Position numbers and translations under genes: made by a program. 64,000 nucleotides of DNA from Halorarum salinum (lineage in GTDB: Archaea; Halobacteriota; Halobacteria; Halobacteriales; Haloferacaceae), in NCBI RefSeq assembly GCF_013402875.1, contig NZ_CP058579.1:3596001-3660000 (forward strand). Reading direction: 5' to 3'. This document shows positions 25,690-33,932 of the stretch, in pieces. The notes under the pieces were generated by a model, which saw only the letters and a list, made by a program, of their open reading frames with translations, made no database searches and was not told the origin of the DNA. Position 1 is the first letter of the stretch, and every line of letters begins with the position of its first letter.

Positions 25690-26393
25690 CCGGCTACCCG
25701 GAACTCGTCGTCGTCGCGGCGATCGCACAGCTCGCGGTCCTCCCAGGCGAGAAGGTGCAGTTCATCATCGCCGGGCTGTCGACCCGGTACCGTCCGGCTA
25801 TCGTCGTGGCGGCCGCGGCGACGGCGTTCGCCGCCTGGACCGCCGTCGAGATCGCCTTCGGCGCGGCCGTCCAGGAGGTGCTCCCGCCGGTCGCCCTCGA
25901 CGCGGTCACAGCGGGGCTGTTCCTCCTCTTCGCGGTGCTGCTGCTCCGATCGGCGCCGGCAGCCGACGCCGGACCACACGCCGCGGAAACCGACGGCGGC
26001 GACGCGGCGCTGCCGAGCGTCGACGGCGGGACGACCGTCCTCGGCCGCGAGGTGTCGGGGCGGGTCGGGAGCTTCGTCTCCATCTTCACCCTGCTGGCAG
26101 CCGGCGAGTTCGGCGACAAGACCCAGCTCGTCACCATCGGGCTCGCCGCCCAGTACGGCGCGAGTTCGGCCATCTGGGTCGGCGAGATGCTCGTCATCGT
26201 CCCGGTGAGCCTCGCGAACGCGTACCTCTTCCACCGGTTCTCCCACCGGTTCGACGTCCGGAAGGCCTATCTGGTCGGCGCGATGCTGTTCGCCTTCTTC
26301 GGGTTCGACGCGGTGCTGACCGTCCTCACGGGGTTCTCCGTCTGGGAGACGATCGTGGGCGGCGCATCGCAGGCGGTCCTCGGCCCCCTGTGA
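25686..26393 (+). CDS. TMEM165/Gdt1 (UPF0016) family cation transporter
   Basis: 235 residues, about six TM helices in two repeats joined by an acidic loop (about 98-125). Repeat 2 holds the classical motif LLAAGEFGDKTQLVTIGL (near 135-152, E-x-G-D-K-T). In repeat 1 the equivalent reads QLAVLPGEKVQFIIAGLS (near 14-31): the first Glu is lost and Asp becomes Glu. Family members export Mn2+ or exchange Ca2+/Mn2+ for protons. The GTG start overlaps the regulator stop, so the pair should form a metal-homeostasis unit. The asymmetry of the two motifs is worth note. Confidence 0.85.
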   Translation: MTGYPELVVVAAIAQLAVLPGEKVQFIIAGLSTRYRPAIVVAAAATAFAAWTAVEIAFGAAVQEVLPPVALDAVTAGLFLLFAVLLLRSAPAADAGPHAAETDGGDAALPSVDGGTTVLGREVSGRVGSFVSIFTLLAAGEFGDKTQLVTIGLAAQYGASSAIWVGEMLVIVPVSLANAYLFHRFSHRFDVRKAYLVGAMLFAFFGFDAVLTVLTGFSVWETIVGGASQAVLGPL

Positions 26394-26438
26394 GTGCGGG
26401 TCGCGCCGCTTAAGTCGGCGGTCTCCGTCCGCCGTGAC

Positions 26439-27125
26439 GTGTCGGTGACCGCCGTCTCACTGCTCGCGGGTGGCCTCTTCGGGCTGGCGCTGGCCGCGCC
26501 GCCGGGACCGATGAACGCCGTCATCGCCGAGGAGAGCGTCGTCCGGGGGTGGGCCGCCGGGGCGAAGGCGGGCCTGGGCGCGGCGACGGCGGACGGCGTC
26601 TTCTTCCTCCTCGCGCTCGTCGGCGTCGTCGGCGTCGTCGAGCGATACCCGGCGCTCCGCGGGGTCATGGTCGGCGCCGGCGGCGTCCTGATGTGCTACT
26701 ACGCGGTCGGCGCGGCGCGGTCGCTCCGGAGCTCCTTCGTCGACGGAGACTCGGCGTCCGACGCGTCGGCCGGGTTCCGGAAGGCGTTCGTCCTCGCGCT
26801 GACGAACCCCTACCAGGTGCTGTTCTGGCTCACCGTCGGCGTCGGACTGCTCGAACCCGGAACGGTGGACGTGTTCGCGGAGGCCGGCGTCGCGTCGCTC
26901 GCCGGGTCGGTCGTCGTCCAGACCGGGAGCCCCGCGCTCGTCGTCGGCTTCTTCGGCGGCATCGGGCTGTGGATCGTCGGCTTCCCCGCCGCGCTAGTGG
27001 CCGCACGGCAACGGGTCGAGGCGCTCGCGCCGGCCGTCGCCGGGCTCTCGGCGCTGGTGCTCGCCGGGTTCGGCGTCGCGTTCCTGCTCGACGCGGCGGG
27101 GACGCTCGGCGGGGTCGTCGGGTGA
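26439..27125 (+). CDS. LysE/RhtB-family exporter
   Basis: 228 residues from the GTG at 26439, about six TM helices. The N terminus has the LysE signature GLALAAPPGPMNAVIAEESV near 17, and KAFVLALTNPYQVLFWLTVG (N-P) near 115. It likely exports amino acids or other small solutes. An in-frame GTG at 26394 follows the Gdt1 stop directly, but CTTAAG at 26409-26414, about 28 nt before 26439, suggests an own leaderless promoter and the shorter start; 26394 would add 15 residues. It may still be cotranscribed with the manganese genes. Confidence 0.75.
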   Translation: MSVTAVSLLAGGLFGLALAAPPGPMNAVIAEESVVRGWAAGAKAGLGAATADGVFFLLALVGVVGVVERYPALRGVMVGAGGVLMCYYAVGAARSLRSSFVDGDSASDASAGFRKAFVLALTNPYQVLFWLTVGVGLLEPGTVDVFAEAGVASLAGSVVVQTGSPALVVGFFGGIGLWIVGFPAALVAARQRVEALAPAVAGLSALVLAGFGVAFLLDAAGTLGGVVG

Positions 27126-27593
27126 CGGGCGGCGTCGCCGGGACGCCGTCGGGGCGCTGGGGCTGACAGGCGGCGGTCGTCGGTCCGGACGCGCCTCGAC
27201 CGCGCAACCGCGTGCGGCGCGCCCGGCGGTTCTCATCGCATGGGCCGTCTGGTTCGGTATCCGGTTTGAACCTTCGGCGATTCTTCAACGCTCGGCTGCC
27301 GTTCGGTTCGGTCGTCGTTGAGCAGTTCCCGACAGCCGCGGCCCCTTTCAGTCCCGCCCGCACCGCCGCCTCACCCTCCCCAGCCTCCTGCGCTCCTCGC
27401 GTTCGCTCGCTACGCTCGCTCACGCTCCGGTTCTCGTCCCTCGCGCGTCGTTGGCCGCGCACGTGGCGCGGCCGCCGCGCGCCGTTCGTGGGAGTCCCGA
27501 GTCGCCTCGTCGGCGGCACAGTCGGAGACCGTGAGCCGAGAAGCCCCGTCCGCGGACGGGAAACCCTTTGGCCGGTGATTGCGAGGTGCCGGT
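27126..27593. other. Intergenic region with dispersed repeat
   Basis: 468 bp between a LysE gene and egsA, both plus strand. It contains CCCGACAGCCGCGGCCCC followed by TTTCAGTCCCGCCC (27328-27359), repeated elsewhere, and then palindromic GCTCGC/GCGAGC-type sequence (27390-27440) typical of haloarchaeal spacers. No convincing gene. The last 40 bp should carry the egsA promoter. Confidence 0.5.
27328..27359 (+). repeat. Dispersed intergenic repeat, copy B
   Basis: 32-nt unit. Its last 19 nt are identical to 3831-3849, and the whole matches the reverse complement of 32277-32308 at 30 of 32 positions. Its left part CCGACAGCCGCGG is also the arm of the large inverted repeat at 32295-32404. Function unknown; transcript-end or nucleoid-related structure are possibilities. 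Confidence 0.6.
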
Positions 27594-28640
27594 ATGTTCG
27601 GGAAAACGACGTGGATCAAGCTCCCGCGGAACGTGCTCGTGGGTCACGGCGTCGTGGACCAGGTGGGCGCGGCCGTCGAGGAGCTATCGCTCGCGGGGCG
27701 CCCCCTACTGGTGACCAGTCCCTCGCCGGACGACATCGCCGGCGACCGCGTCCGCGCGCAGTTCGAGGACGTCGCCACGACGACCGTCGACGAGGCGGGC
27801 TTCTCGGCGGTCGGCGAGGTGATCGAGGCGGCCGAGGCGGCCGACGCGACGTTCCTCGTCGCGCTCGGCGGCGGCAAACCGATCGACATCGCGAAGATGG
27901 CCGCCGACGAACTCGGCCTGGGCTTCGTCTCGGTCCCCACGGCGGCGAGCCACGACGGCATCGTCTCCGGGCGCTCCTCCATCCCGGAAGGGGACACCCG
28001 CCACTCGGTCGCCGCGGACCCGCCGCTCGCGGTCATCGCCGACACCGAGCTGATGGCCAACGCGCCGTGGGAGCTGACGACGGCGGGCTGTGCCGACATC
28101 ATCTCCAACTACACTGCCGTGAAGGACTGGCGGCTCGCCCGACGGCTCAAGAACGTCGAGTACTCCGAGTACGCGGCCGCGCTCTCGGAGATGACCGCGG
28201 AGATGCTCGTCGACAACGCCGACTCGATCAAGCAGGGGTTGGAGGAGTCGGCCTGGGTCGTCTCGAAGGCGCTCGTCTCCTCGGGCGTCGCGATGTCCAT
28301 CGCCGAGTCGTCCCGCCCCGCCTCGGGGGCCGAACACCTCTTCTCCCACCAGCTCGACCGCATCGCCCCGGGCGCGGCGCTCCACGGCCATCAGGTCGGC
28401 GTCGGCTCCATCGTGACCGAGTTCCTCCACACCGGCGAGAACGGGGCCTGGCGGGACATCCGCGACGCGCTCCGTGCCATCGGCGCACCCACCACCGCCG
28501 CCGAACTCGGCGTCGACGACGACACGGTGATCGAGGCGCTCACCACCGCCCACGAGATCCGGGACCGCTACACGATCCTCTCGGGCGGGGTGAGCGAGGA
28601 CGCCGCGCGGGAGGTCGCCTCCTTCACCGGCGTCGTCTGA
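27594..28640 (+). CDS. egsA: sn-Glycerol-1-phosphate dehydrogenase
   Basis: 348 residues. It reduces dihydroxyacetone phosphate to sn-glycerol 1-phosphate with NAD(P)H, the step that sets archaeal lipid stereochemistry. Motifs: VALGGGKPIDIAKMA near 86 (nucleotide site), SVPTAASHDGIVSGRSSI near 112, zinc ligands in GCADIISNYTAVKDW near 166 (Asp), GAEHLFSHQLD near 243 (His) and HGHQVGVGSI near 262 (His). The KLPRNVLVGHGV opening is typical. ATG at 27594 chosen; an upstream frame start adds five unrelated residues. Its stop overlaps the convergent M48 gene by 17 nt. Confidence 0.95.
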   Translation: MFGKTTWIKLPRNVLVGHGVVDQVGAAVEELSLAGRPLLVTSPSPDDIAGDRVRAQFEDVATTTVDEAGFSAVGEVIEAAEAADATFLVALGGGKPIDIAKMAADELGLGFVSVPTAASHDGIVSGRSSIPEGDTRHSVAADPPLAVIADTELMANAPWELTTAGCADIISNYTAVKDWRLARRLKNVEYSEYAAALSEMTAEMLVDNADSIKQGLEESAWVVSKALVSSGVAMSIAESSRPASGAEHLFSHQLDRIAPGAALHGHQVGVGSIVTEFLHTGENGAWRDIRDALRAIGAPTTAAELGVDDDTVIEALTTAHEIRDRYTILSGGVSEDAAREVASFTGVV

Positions 28641-29355
28641 ACGGGCCTGCCGCGCCCGCGTTCTCGGCGCGGCCGGACGGCTCCCCCTCGCCGGCGCGTC
28701 CGCACAGCCGTTCGATCCGCGAGGCCAGCGACGGGTGCCGCGAGAGCCACCCGCCGTCGGTGACGTGGCCCTCGTCCGCGAGCGCGACGAGCGCGGCGGC
28801 CAGCGCGGCGCCGTCCCCGCGCTCGCGGGCGAACCGGTCCGCGTCGTGTTCCGTCCAGCGCGAGACGTGGACCGTGAGGGCCGCCGCCGGGGGAACGAGC
28901 GCCACGCCGACCACGAAGCCCGGGTCGGACGAGAGCGTCGCGCCGACCGCCCAGGCGAGCGCGAACGCCACGGGGACGACGACCCGCAGCGGGACGTGCC
29001 GCCGCGCGAGGTGTCCGTACTCGTGGCTGACCACGCCCGCGGCCTCGTCCGGGTCGAGGTTCGAGAGGAGTCGCTCGGAGACGAACACCCGGCCGCGAGC
29101 CGGAGAGAGTCCCGCCGCGAACGCGACCGGGCCGCGCCCGCCCGCGAGGACGCGAACGCGGTCGGCCGGGACTCCGGCGCGAGCGACCGCGTCGGCGACG
29201 GCCCGGTCGAGCGCCGGGTCCAGCGACCGGGTCGGCTCGGTCCGGCCGACGACCGCGGGCGTGATGCCGGTCCCGACGACGCCGGCAAGCACGAGCGCCC
29301 ACAGCTCCCACCACTCGAGGACCCACGCGGCGACGGACGCGAGCGCCGCGATCAT
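28624..29355 (-). CDS. M48-family membrane zinc metalloprotease (HtpX-like)
   Basis: 243 residues. N-terminal TM about 4-30, then the protease domain: GRVFVSERLLSNLDPDEAAG near 87, zinc motif VVSHEYGHLARRH (HExxH form, near 108-120), two TM segments (about 123-165) and the third-ligand region WTEHDADRFARERGD near 168. It ends in SRHPSLASRIERL, typical of HtpX/Ste24 relatives, and a basic tail. It probably degrades misfolded membrane proteins, active site facing the cytoplasm. The 3' end overlaps egsA on the other strand. Confidence 0.85.
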   Translation of the reverse strand: MIAALASVAAWVLEWWELWALVLAGVVGTGITPAVVGRTEPTRSLDPALDRAVADAVARAGVPADRVRVLAGGRGPVAFAAGLSPARGRVFVSERLLSNLDPDEAAGVVSHEYGHLARRHVPLRVVVPVAFALAWAVGATLSSDPGFVVGVALVPPAAALTVHVSRWTEHDADRFARERGDGAALAAALVALADEGHVTDGGWLSRHPSLASRIERLCGRAGEGEPSGRAENAGAAGPFRRRR

Positions 29356-29511
29356 CGGCCGACGGGGACGGAAAGTCCTGGCCGGAGAGACGACACGCGG
29401 TGGAGTCGCGCGGGCGACGTTGTAGGCTTTTCCCCGCTACGGCGGGAAGATCCCGACCGCCGGTACAGCAGTTCGTCGGGGTGTTCGTGGATCCAGCGCG
29501 CGTCGGCACGC

Positions 29512-29528
29512 GGTCCGTTCAACGGACC
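29512..29528. repeat. Near-perfect palindrome upstream of DUF420 gene
   Basis: GGTCCGTT-C-AACGGACC, 8-bp arms with one central base, 97 nt before the start of the DUF420 gene. It could be a protein-binding site or chance in GC-rich DNA. Confidence 0.3.
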
Positions 29529-29624
29529 GGATGCCGGAGCGTTTCGCCGGCGACGGCCCGTCGCCCGTTCGGCCGGAAGACCGGAACCCGAAGACGAAAG
29601 GCGCCCCGTTCCATATCGCCGACA

Positions 29625-30263
29625 ATGGCAACTACCGACGTCGGTGGACTCCGCGGCGCGGTGAAGGCCCACCCCCGGACGTTCGTCGCGGCGGTGTCGA
29701 TCGTGGGATACGGGCTGGTGATCGGCACCTTCGCGGGGGTCGTCCCGGCGTCGGTGTTCCCCTCGCTCACGCGGGGGGAGGTCGACCTCCTCAGCCACGC
29801 CATCGCTGCGGTGAACACGGTGACGACCGTCCTGCTGGCGCTCGGCTGGCGGTGGATCCGCGCGGACGAGGTCCGAAAGCACGCCGCCGCCATGACCGCC
29901 TCCTTCGGGCTCATCATGCTGTTCCTCGTCCTGTACCTGACGAGGGTCGGCGGCGGGCCCGGGGAGAAGCGGCTGGTCGTCGAGTCGGGAATGTTCCTCG
30001 GGCAGTTCGCCGGCCTCGTAAGCGGCGCGTACCTGGCAATGCTCGCGATCCACATCCTCCTCTCGGTCGTCTCCGTCCCGGTGGTGCTGTACGCCATCAC
30101 CCTCGGACTCACCCACTCGACCGCCGAACTCCGGGGTACGCCACACGCCCGCGTGGGGCGGATCGCGGCCGGGGCGTGGATCCTCTCGCTCGTGCTCGGA
30201 GTGGTGACCTACCTCCTGTTGAACTGGGTGTACGCCTACGAGTTCGTGCAGGTGTCGTACTGA
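29625..30263 (+). CDS. DUF420 family membrane protein
   Basis: 212 residues, five to six TM helices: about 19-42, 55-80 (with NTVTTVLLALGWRWIR), 84-105, 123-150 and 182-205. His residues in LLSHAIAAVN, RKHAAAMTA and MLAIHILLSV lie in or near membrane helices, as in DUF420/YozB proteins, which are linked to haem-copper oxidase maturation in bacteria and archaea. No oxidase genes are in the window, so the role is inferred from family only. ATG at 29625 starts the conserved part. Confidence 0.8.
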   Translation: MATTDVGGLRGAVKAHPRTFVAAVSIVGYGLVIGTFAGVVPASVFPSLTRGEVDLLSHAIAAVNTVTTVLLALGWRWIRADEVRKHAAAMTASFGLIMLFLVLYLTRVGGGPGEKRLVVESGMFLGQFAGLVSGAYLAMLAIHILLSVVSVPVVLYAITLGLTHSTAELRGTPHARVGRIAAGAWILSLVLGVVTYLLLNWVYAYEFVQVSY

Positions 30264-30291
30264 GGCGTCGTGTAGCCGGGGGTGGTCGGAC

Positions 30292-30738
30292 TCAGGCGCG
30301 GCGGAGGTCCTCGACGTCGGCGGCGGTCGGGACGCCGTCCTGGGGTGCGCGTTCGGGGAGGACGATGGCGTTCTCCCTCCCGACCGTCACCCGGACGATG
30401 CGTCCGTCGTCCTCCAGTTCCCCCAGGATGCGGCTGATCGTCGAACTCGACAGGTCCGTGAACTCGGTGAACGATTTCTGGGGGAGCGCGCCGTCGTGGT
30501 GCGCGACGAGGCGGGGGAAGAACTCCTCGGGGGGCATGCCGAGTTCCACGACGAAGTCCCGCCGGGAGGACAGCGCGTCGGGGTCGTACTCGGGGAGCGG
30601 GGCCCCGAATCCCGCGTCGCGCCCGTTCGACGAGCGAGCCCGGCTCCCGACGGAGTCCGTCGTACGGGCGGCCGGCGCGGTCTCCGTCGAGGACGTTCCG
30701 AACACGATTCGCCGGATGCTGTCCAGCGGGGATTCCAT
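30292..30738 (-). CDS. Winged-helix transcriptional regulator
   Basis: 148 residues. A variable N-terminal 65 residues precede a winged-helix domain: VVELGMPPEEFFPRLVAHHD, then KSFTEFTDLSSSTISRILGE (recognition helix near 95-112) and wing DDGRIVRVTVGRENAIVLPE. This layout matches haloarchaeal MarR/ArsR-like HTH proteins that lack a ligand domain. Start at MESPLDSIRR; a TTG start 16 codons earlier is possible but less likely. It faces the DUF420 gene convergently and is divergent from the M28 peptidase gene, which it might control. Confidence 0.7.
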   Translation of the reverse strand: MESPLDSIRRIVFGTSSTETAPAARTTDSVGSRARSSNGRDAGFGAPLPEYDPDALSSRRDFVVELGMPPEEFFPRLVAHHDGALPQKSFTEFTDLSSSTISRILGELEDDGRIVRVTVGRENAIVLPERAPQDGVPTAADVEDLRRA

Positions 30739-30859
30739 CCGTCCTTCCCGTGTCCGTACGCCCGGTAGTAGGTTACTCCTAACCAATTAGGGACGCGGTT
30801 ACCCGGAGCTCCGGACCGGCTCCCGAAACGCTTTCCGTGGCGACGCGGAGCCTCACGCG

Positions 30860-32206
30860 ATGACCGACCTCTCGACGCGGCCGGGCTGGATCGGCGAGAC
30901 GTTCACGAGCGACGCGGGCTGGGACCTCCTCGAGGAGCTGGTCGACCTCGGCAACCGGATGGCCGGACGGCCCGGCGAGCGTGCCGCGCTCGAACGCGTC
31001 CGCGACGCGCTCGAGGGGGCGGGCTGCCGGGACGCGAGGATCGAGGAGTTCGACCTGCAGGGCTGGGTGCGCGGCTCCTCGCGCATCGACGCGCCCGGCG
31101 GCGAGCAGGACTGCATCTCCCTCCCGCGCTCGTCGGCCGGCGAGGCGACCGGCGAGTTCGCCGACCTCGGCTACGGCCTCCCGGACGACTTCGCGGACGC
31201 GGAGCTCGACGGGAAGGTGGCGATGGTCTCCTCGACGGTGCCGGACCACTACGAGCGGTTCATCCACCGGCGTGAGAAGTACTACTACGCGGTCCAGGCC
31301 GGCGCGGCGGGGTTCGTCTTCCGGAACCACGTCGAGGGCTGTCTCCCGCCGACGGGGTCGGTCGGCACGCCGGACGCCCCCATCGGCGACGTCCCGGCGG
31401 TGGGCGTCTCCGCGGAGGTCGGCGCGCGACTCGCGCGGCGCGCGGAGGGCGAGGACGTCACGGTCGCCGTCGACTGCGAGACCCCGGCGGCGACGAGCGG
31501 AAACGCGATGGCCGAACTGGGACCCGACACCGACGACGAACTGCTGGTCACCTCCCACGCCGACGCCCACGACGTCGCCGAGGGAGCGATGGACAACGGC
31601 GCCGGGACCGCGACGATCGTCGAGGTCGCGAACGCCCTCGCGAACCACGAGGACGCGCTCGACACGCGCGTCAGGTTCGTCGCCTTCGGCGCCGAGGAGG
31701 TCGGGCTGGTCGGCTCGTCGGTCGAGGCCGACCGGACGGATCACGACGCCGTGAAGGCGGTCGTCAACGTCGACTCGAACGTCTTCGGCCGGACCCTCAA
31801 ACTCCACACCCACGGGTTCGACGACCTGACCGCCGCAGCGGATCGCGTCGGGGAGCGGTTCGATCACCCCGTCGAGGCCATCCCAGAACAGAACCCCCAC
31901 AGCGACCACTGGCCGTTCGTGCAGGCGGGCGTGCCGGGCTACATGGTCTCGGGGAAGACGGAGGGGCGCGGCCGGGGCTGGGGCCACACCTTCGCGGACA
32001 CGCTCGACAAACTGGAGGTCAGGAACCTCCGCGAGCAGGCCGTCCTCCTCGCCGCGCTCGTCGCCGACCTCGCGGACGACGACACCGACGTCGCGAGGCA
32101 AGATCCCGCCGACGTCGCCGCCGCGGTCGAGGCCCAGGACCTCGCCGAGGGTATGAAGGTGACCGGCGACTGGCCCTACGACGCGGACGGGAACCTGCTG
32201 GGGTAG
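30860..32206 (+). CDS. M28-family zinc aminopeptidase
   Basis: 448 residues, no signal peptide, so cytoplasmic. A PA-like inserted domain occupies about 95-205. The M28 dinuclear zinc site: TSHADAHDVAEGAMDNGAG near 232 (His and bridging Asp), FGAEEVGLVGS near 275 (catalytic Glu pair), VVNVDSNVFG near 299 (Asp) and GHTFADTLDKL near 375 (last His). It should cleave N-terminal residues from peptides. ATG at 30860. Confidence 0.85.
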   Translation: MTDLSTRPGWIGETFTSDAGWDLLEELVDLGNRMAGRPGERAALERVRDALEGAGCRDARIEEFDLQGWVRGSSRIDAPGGEQDCISLPRSSAGEATGEFADLGYGLPDDFADAELDGKVAMVSSTVPDHYERFIHRREKYYYAVQAGAAGFVFRNHVEGCLPPTGSVGTPDAPIGDVPAVGVSAEVGARLARRAEGEDVTVAVDCETPAATSGNAMAELGPDTDDELLVTSHADAHDVAEGAMDNGAGTATIVEVANALANHEDALDTRVRFVAFGAEEVGLVGSSVEADRTDHDAVKAVVNVDSNVFGRTLKLHTHGFDDLTAAADRVGERFDHPVEAIPEQNPHSDHWPFVQAGVPGYMVSGKTEGRGRGWGHTFADTLDKLEVRNLREQAVLLAALVADLADDDTDVARQDPADVAAAVEAQDLAEGMKVTGDWPYDADGNLLG

Positions 32207-32528
32207 CGACCGGTCGACCGTAACTGCGACGTTCTCCCGACGTTCCGCCCGACGACGCTCGACCGACCATCGCCACGGGCGGGAGTGGAAGGGGCCGCGG
32301 CTGTCGGGGAAGGCGCGGACCGACGAGCACCGCAACCGAGGGAGCGAACGGAGCGAGCGACCGAGGTGAGGAGCGCCGCGGCCGCACCGAGCCGACAGCC
32401 GCGGGGGCTTCCGCGGTCGTCACCTGCCGGGACCGAACCGCCACGCGGTCTGATCCACCCGTGAACGAGACGCGACGAGGGAACCGGACCCACGCCGATT
32501 TAAGTCCCGGCCCACGAAACGGCCGACG
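32207..32528. other. Intergenic region with large inverted repeat
   Basis: 322 bp between the M28 peptidase and an NAD-kinase homologue. Most of it is taken up by the repeat element at 32277-32410. The last 30 bp (GATTTAAGTCCC near 32500) give a good box-A for the next gene. Confidence 0.6.
32277..32410. repeat. Dispersed repeat copy C with long inverted arms
   Basis: Left arm CCGCGGCTGTCGG (32295-32307) and right arm CCGACAGCCGCGG (32392-32404) are a perfect 13-bp inverted repeat, extendable to 17 of 19, enclosing 84 nt rich in GAGCGA/GGAGCG. The left 32 nt, read on the minus strand, match the unit at 27328-27359 at 30 of 32 positions. The element could fold into a long hairpin in the mRNA or form a cruciform. 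Confidence 0.6.
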
Positions 32529-33233
32529 ATGAGCGAACTCCGGGTCGCGCTCGCCGGCGACGACGGGACGGTCCGCGACGCCGTCGAGGCGGCGGGCGGG
32601 GCGGTCGTCCCGTCCGACGAGGCCGACGCGCTGGTGACGTTCGGCGAGCGCGCGCTCGTCGACGCCGCGCTCGCCGGGCCGGCGGCGCCGCTCTTCCCGG
32701 TTGCGGGCGGGGAGGGCCGCCACTCCGTGCCGAAGCCGGAACTCGCCGCCGCGCTGGACGCGCTGGCCGACGGCGACGTTCGGCGGGAGTCCCACCCCGC
32801 GCTCTCGGTGAGGGTGGGGGGAGACGAAACCGCCCGCGCGCTGCTCGACGCCTCGCTGATGACCAGCGAACCGGCCCGCATCTCCGAGTACTCCGTCCAC
32901 GCCGCCGGGGAGGAGGTCGACCGCTTCAGATCGGACGGCGTCGTCGTCGCCACGCCCGCCGGGTCCGCCGGCTACGCGCGGGCGGCCGGCGGGCCGGTGC
33001 TCGCGCCGGGGACGGGCCTCGGCCTCGTGCCGGTGTCGCCGTTCGCGACGAACGCGGAGACGCGGGTGTTCGACGGCGACGTGACGCTCGTGGTCGAACG
33101 CGACGAGAGCGACGTGAGCCTCGTCGCCGACGACCGGGTGGTCGGGTCCGTCCCGGCCGCCACGCCCGTCGAGGTGGCCGCCGACGGGGCGGTCGAACTG
33201 CTCCGGGTTCCGGGCGTCGGCACGTCCAGGTAG
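32529..33233 (+). CDS. NAD-kinase-fold protein lacking the GGDG motif
   Basis: 234 residues. The C-terminal half is plainly NAD-kinase-like: RSDGVVVATPAGSAGYARAA near 137-156 (NAD-binding TPTGSTAY region), GGPVLAPGTGLGLVPVSPFA near 157-176. In the N-terminal half the ATP/NAD motif GGDGT is missing; the aligned place reads DALVTFGERALVDAAL near 34-49. The catalytic Asp is therefore absent. It may be a regulatory paralogue or use another substrate. Haloarchaea generally carry a second, conventional NAD kinase. TATA-like TTTAAG lies about 28 nt upstream. Confidence 0.75.
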   Translation: MSELRVALAGDDGTVRDAVEAAGGAVVPSDEADALVTFGERALVDAALAGPAAPLFPVAGGEGRHSVPKPELAAALDALADGDVRRESHPALSVRVGGDETARALLDASLMTSEPARISEYSVHAAGEEVDRFRSDGVVVATPAGSAGYARAAGGPVLAPGTGLGLVPVSPFATNAETRVFDGDVTLVVERDESDVSLVADDRVVGSVPAATPVEVAADGAVELLRVPGVGTSR

Positions 33234-33365
33234 TCCCGCCGGGCCACGGACGCCGAGCGGAGCGGGGCGAGACGGGAGGAGGGGCCGTTCCGGGCCCCCC
33301 GAGCCGGCCGTTCCGGGTCGCCCGGATTGGAAACCTTCTAATGAGTCGTCCCCGCAGTACCCCGT

Positions 33366-33818
33366 ATGCAACCGCTACCGCTGGAGTTCCTCGTCCCGGT
33401 CGGGGCGCTGGAGGTCGTCGCGGGGGTCCTGCCGTTCGCCGTCCTCGTGGTGGTGCTTGCGAACCTCCTGACCCGGGTGCTCGCCCAGCGCACGTACGTC
33501 AGGCAGGCAGACGAGGGCGAGGACGACGAGGCCGTCTCGCGGTACCTCCCGCACGAGGCGACGAACGTCCTGCTCGTGGCGCTCGCGTTCGCCATGACGA
33601 TCGTCCAGCCCCACGGGGGGCTGGTGCTGGCGACGCTCGTCGTCGGCCTGTTCGTCTCGGACTTCTTCGAGTTCGAGGCCCGCCGCGTCGAGGCGCGCAA
33701 CGGCATGGAGATCGAGAAGCCCAAGAGCGCCATCTTCGCCTCCGCGCTCGTGCTGGCGTACGCCGCCTTCCAGGCGCTGTTCTTCCTCGTCGAGCCCTAC
33801 TGGGGACAGGTCGTCTGA
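33366..33818 (+). CDS. Small haloarchaeal membrane protein (DUF7313-like)
   Basis: 150 residues with three to four hydrophobic helices: about 14-36 (EVVAGVLPFAVLVVVLANLL), 66-86, 88-103 and 126-147. The loop between the first two is acidic (QADEGEDDEAVSRYLPHEAT) and a basic/acidic loop FEFEARRVEARNG follows the third. No catalytic motif. Conserved-looking in haloarchaea but of unknown role. Start ATG at 33366. Confidence 0.65.
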   Translation: MQPLPLEFLVPVGALEVVAGVLPFAVLVVVLANLLTRVLAQRTYVRQADEGEDDEAVSRYLPHEATNVLLVALAFAMTIVQPHGGLVLATLVVGLFVSDFFEFEARRVEARNGMEIEKPKSAIFASALVLAYAAFQALFFLVEPYWGQVV

Positions 33819-33932
33819 GCCCGTCCCGCGATTCCTCCGTTCCACCCCACGACTCTTCGGTTCCGTCCCCGCGTCCCCGGCGAACGGGTCGCCGACCGCG
33901 ACCGTTTTCCCCGGCGCTGACGACGTCGTCGT

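Noticed and set aside
26394-26438. Extended N terminus of the LysE exporter from GTG 26394
   Set aside because: The extra residues are not membrane-like, and a TATA-like CTTAAG lies within them at the right distance for a start at 26439; kept only as an alternative.
27126-27593. Possible mobile element in the gap before egsA
   Set aside because: Repeated sequence is present, but no transposase frame, terminal repeat pair or target duplication can be seen at this copy.
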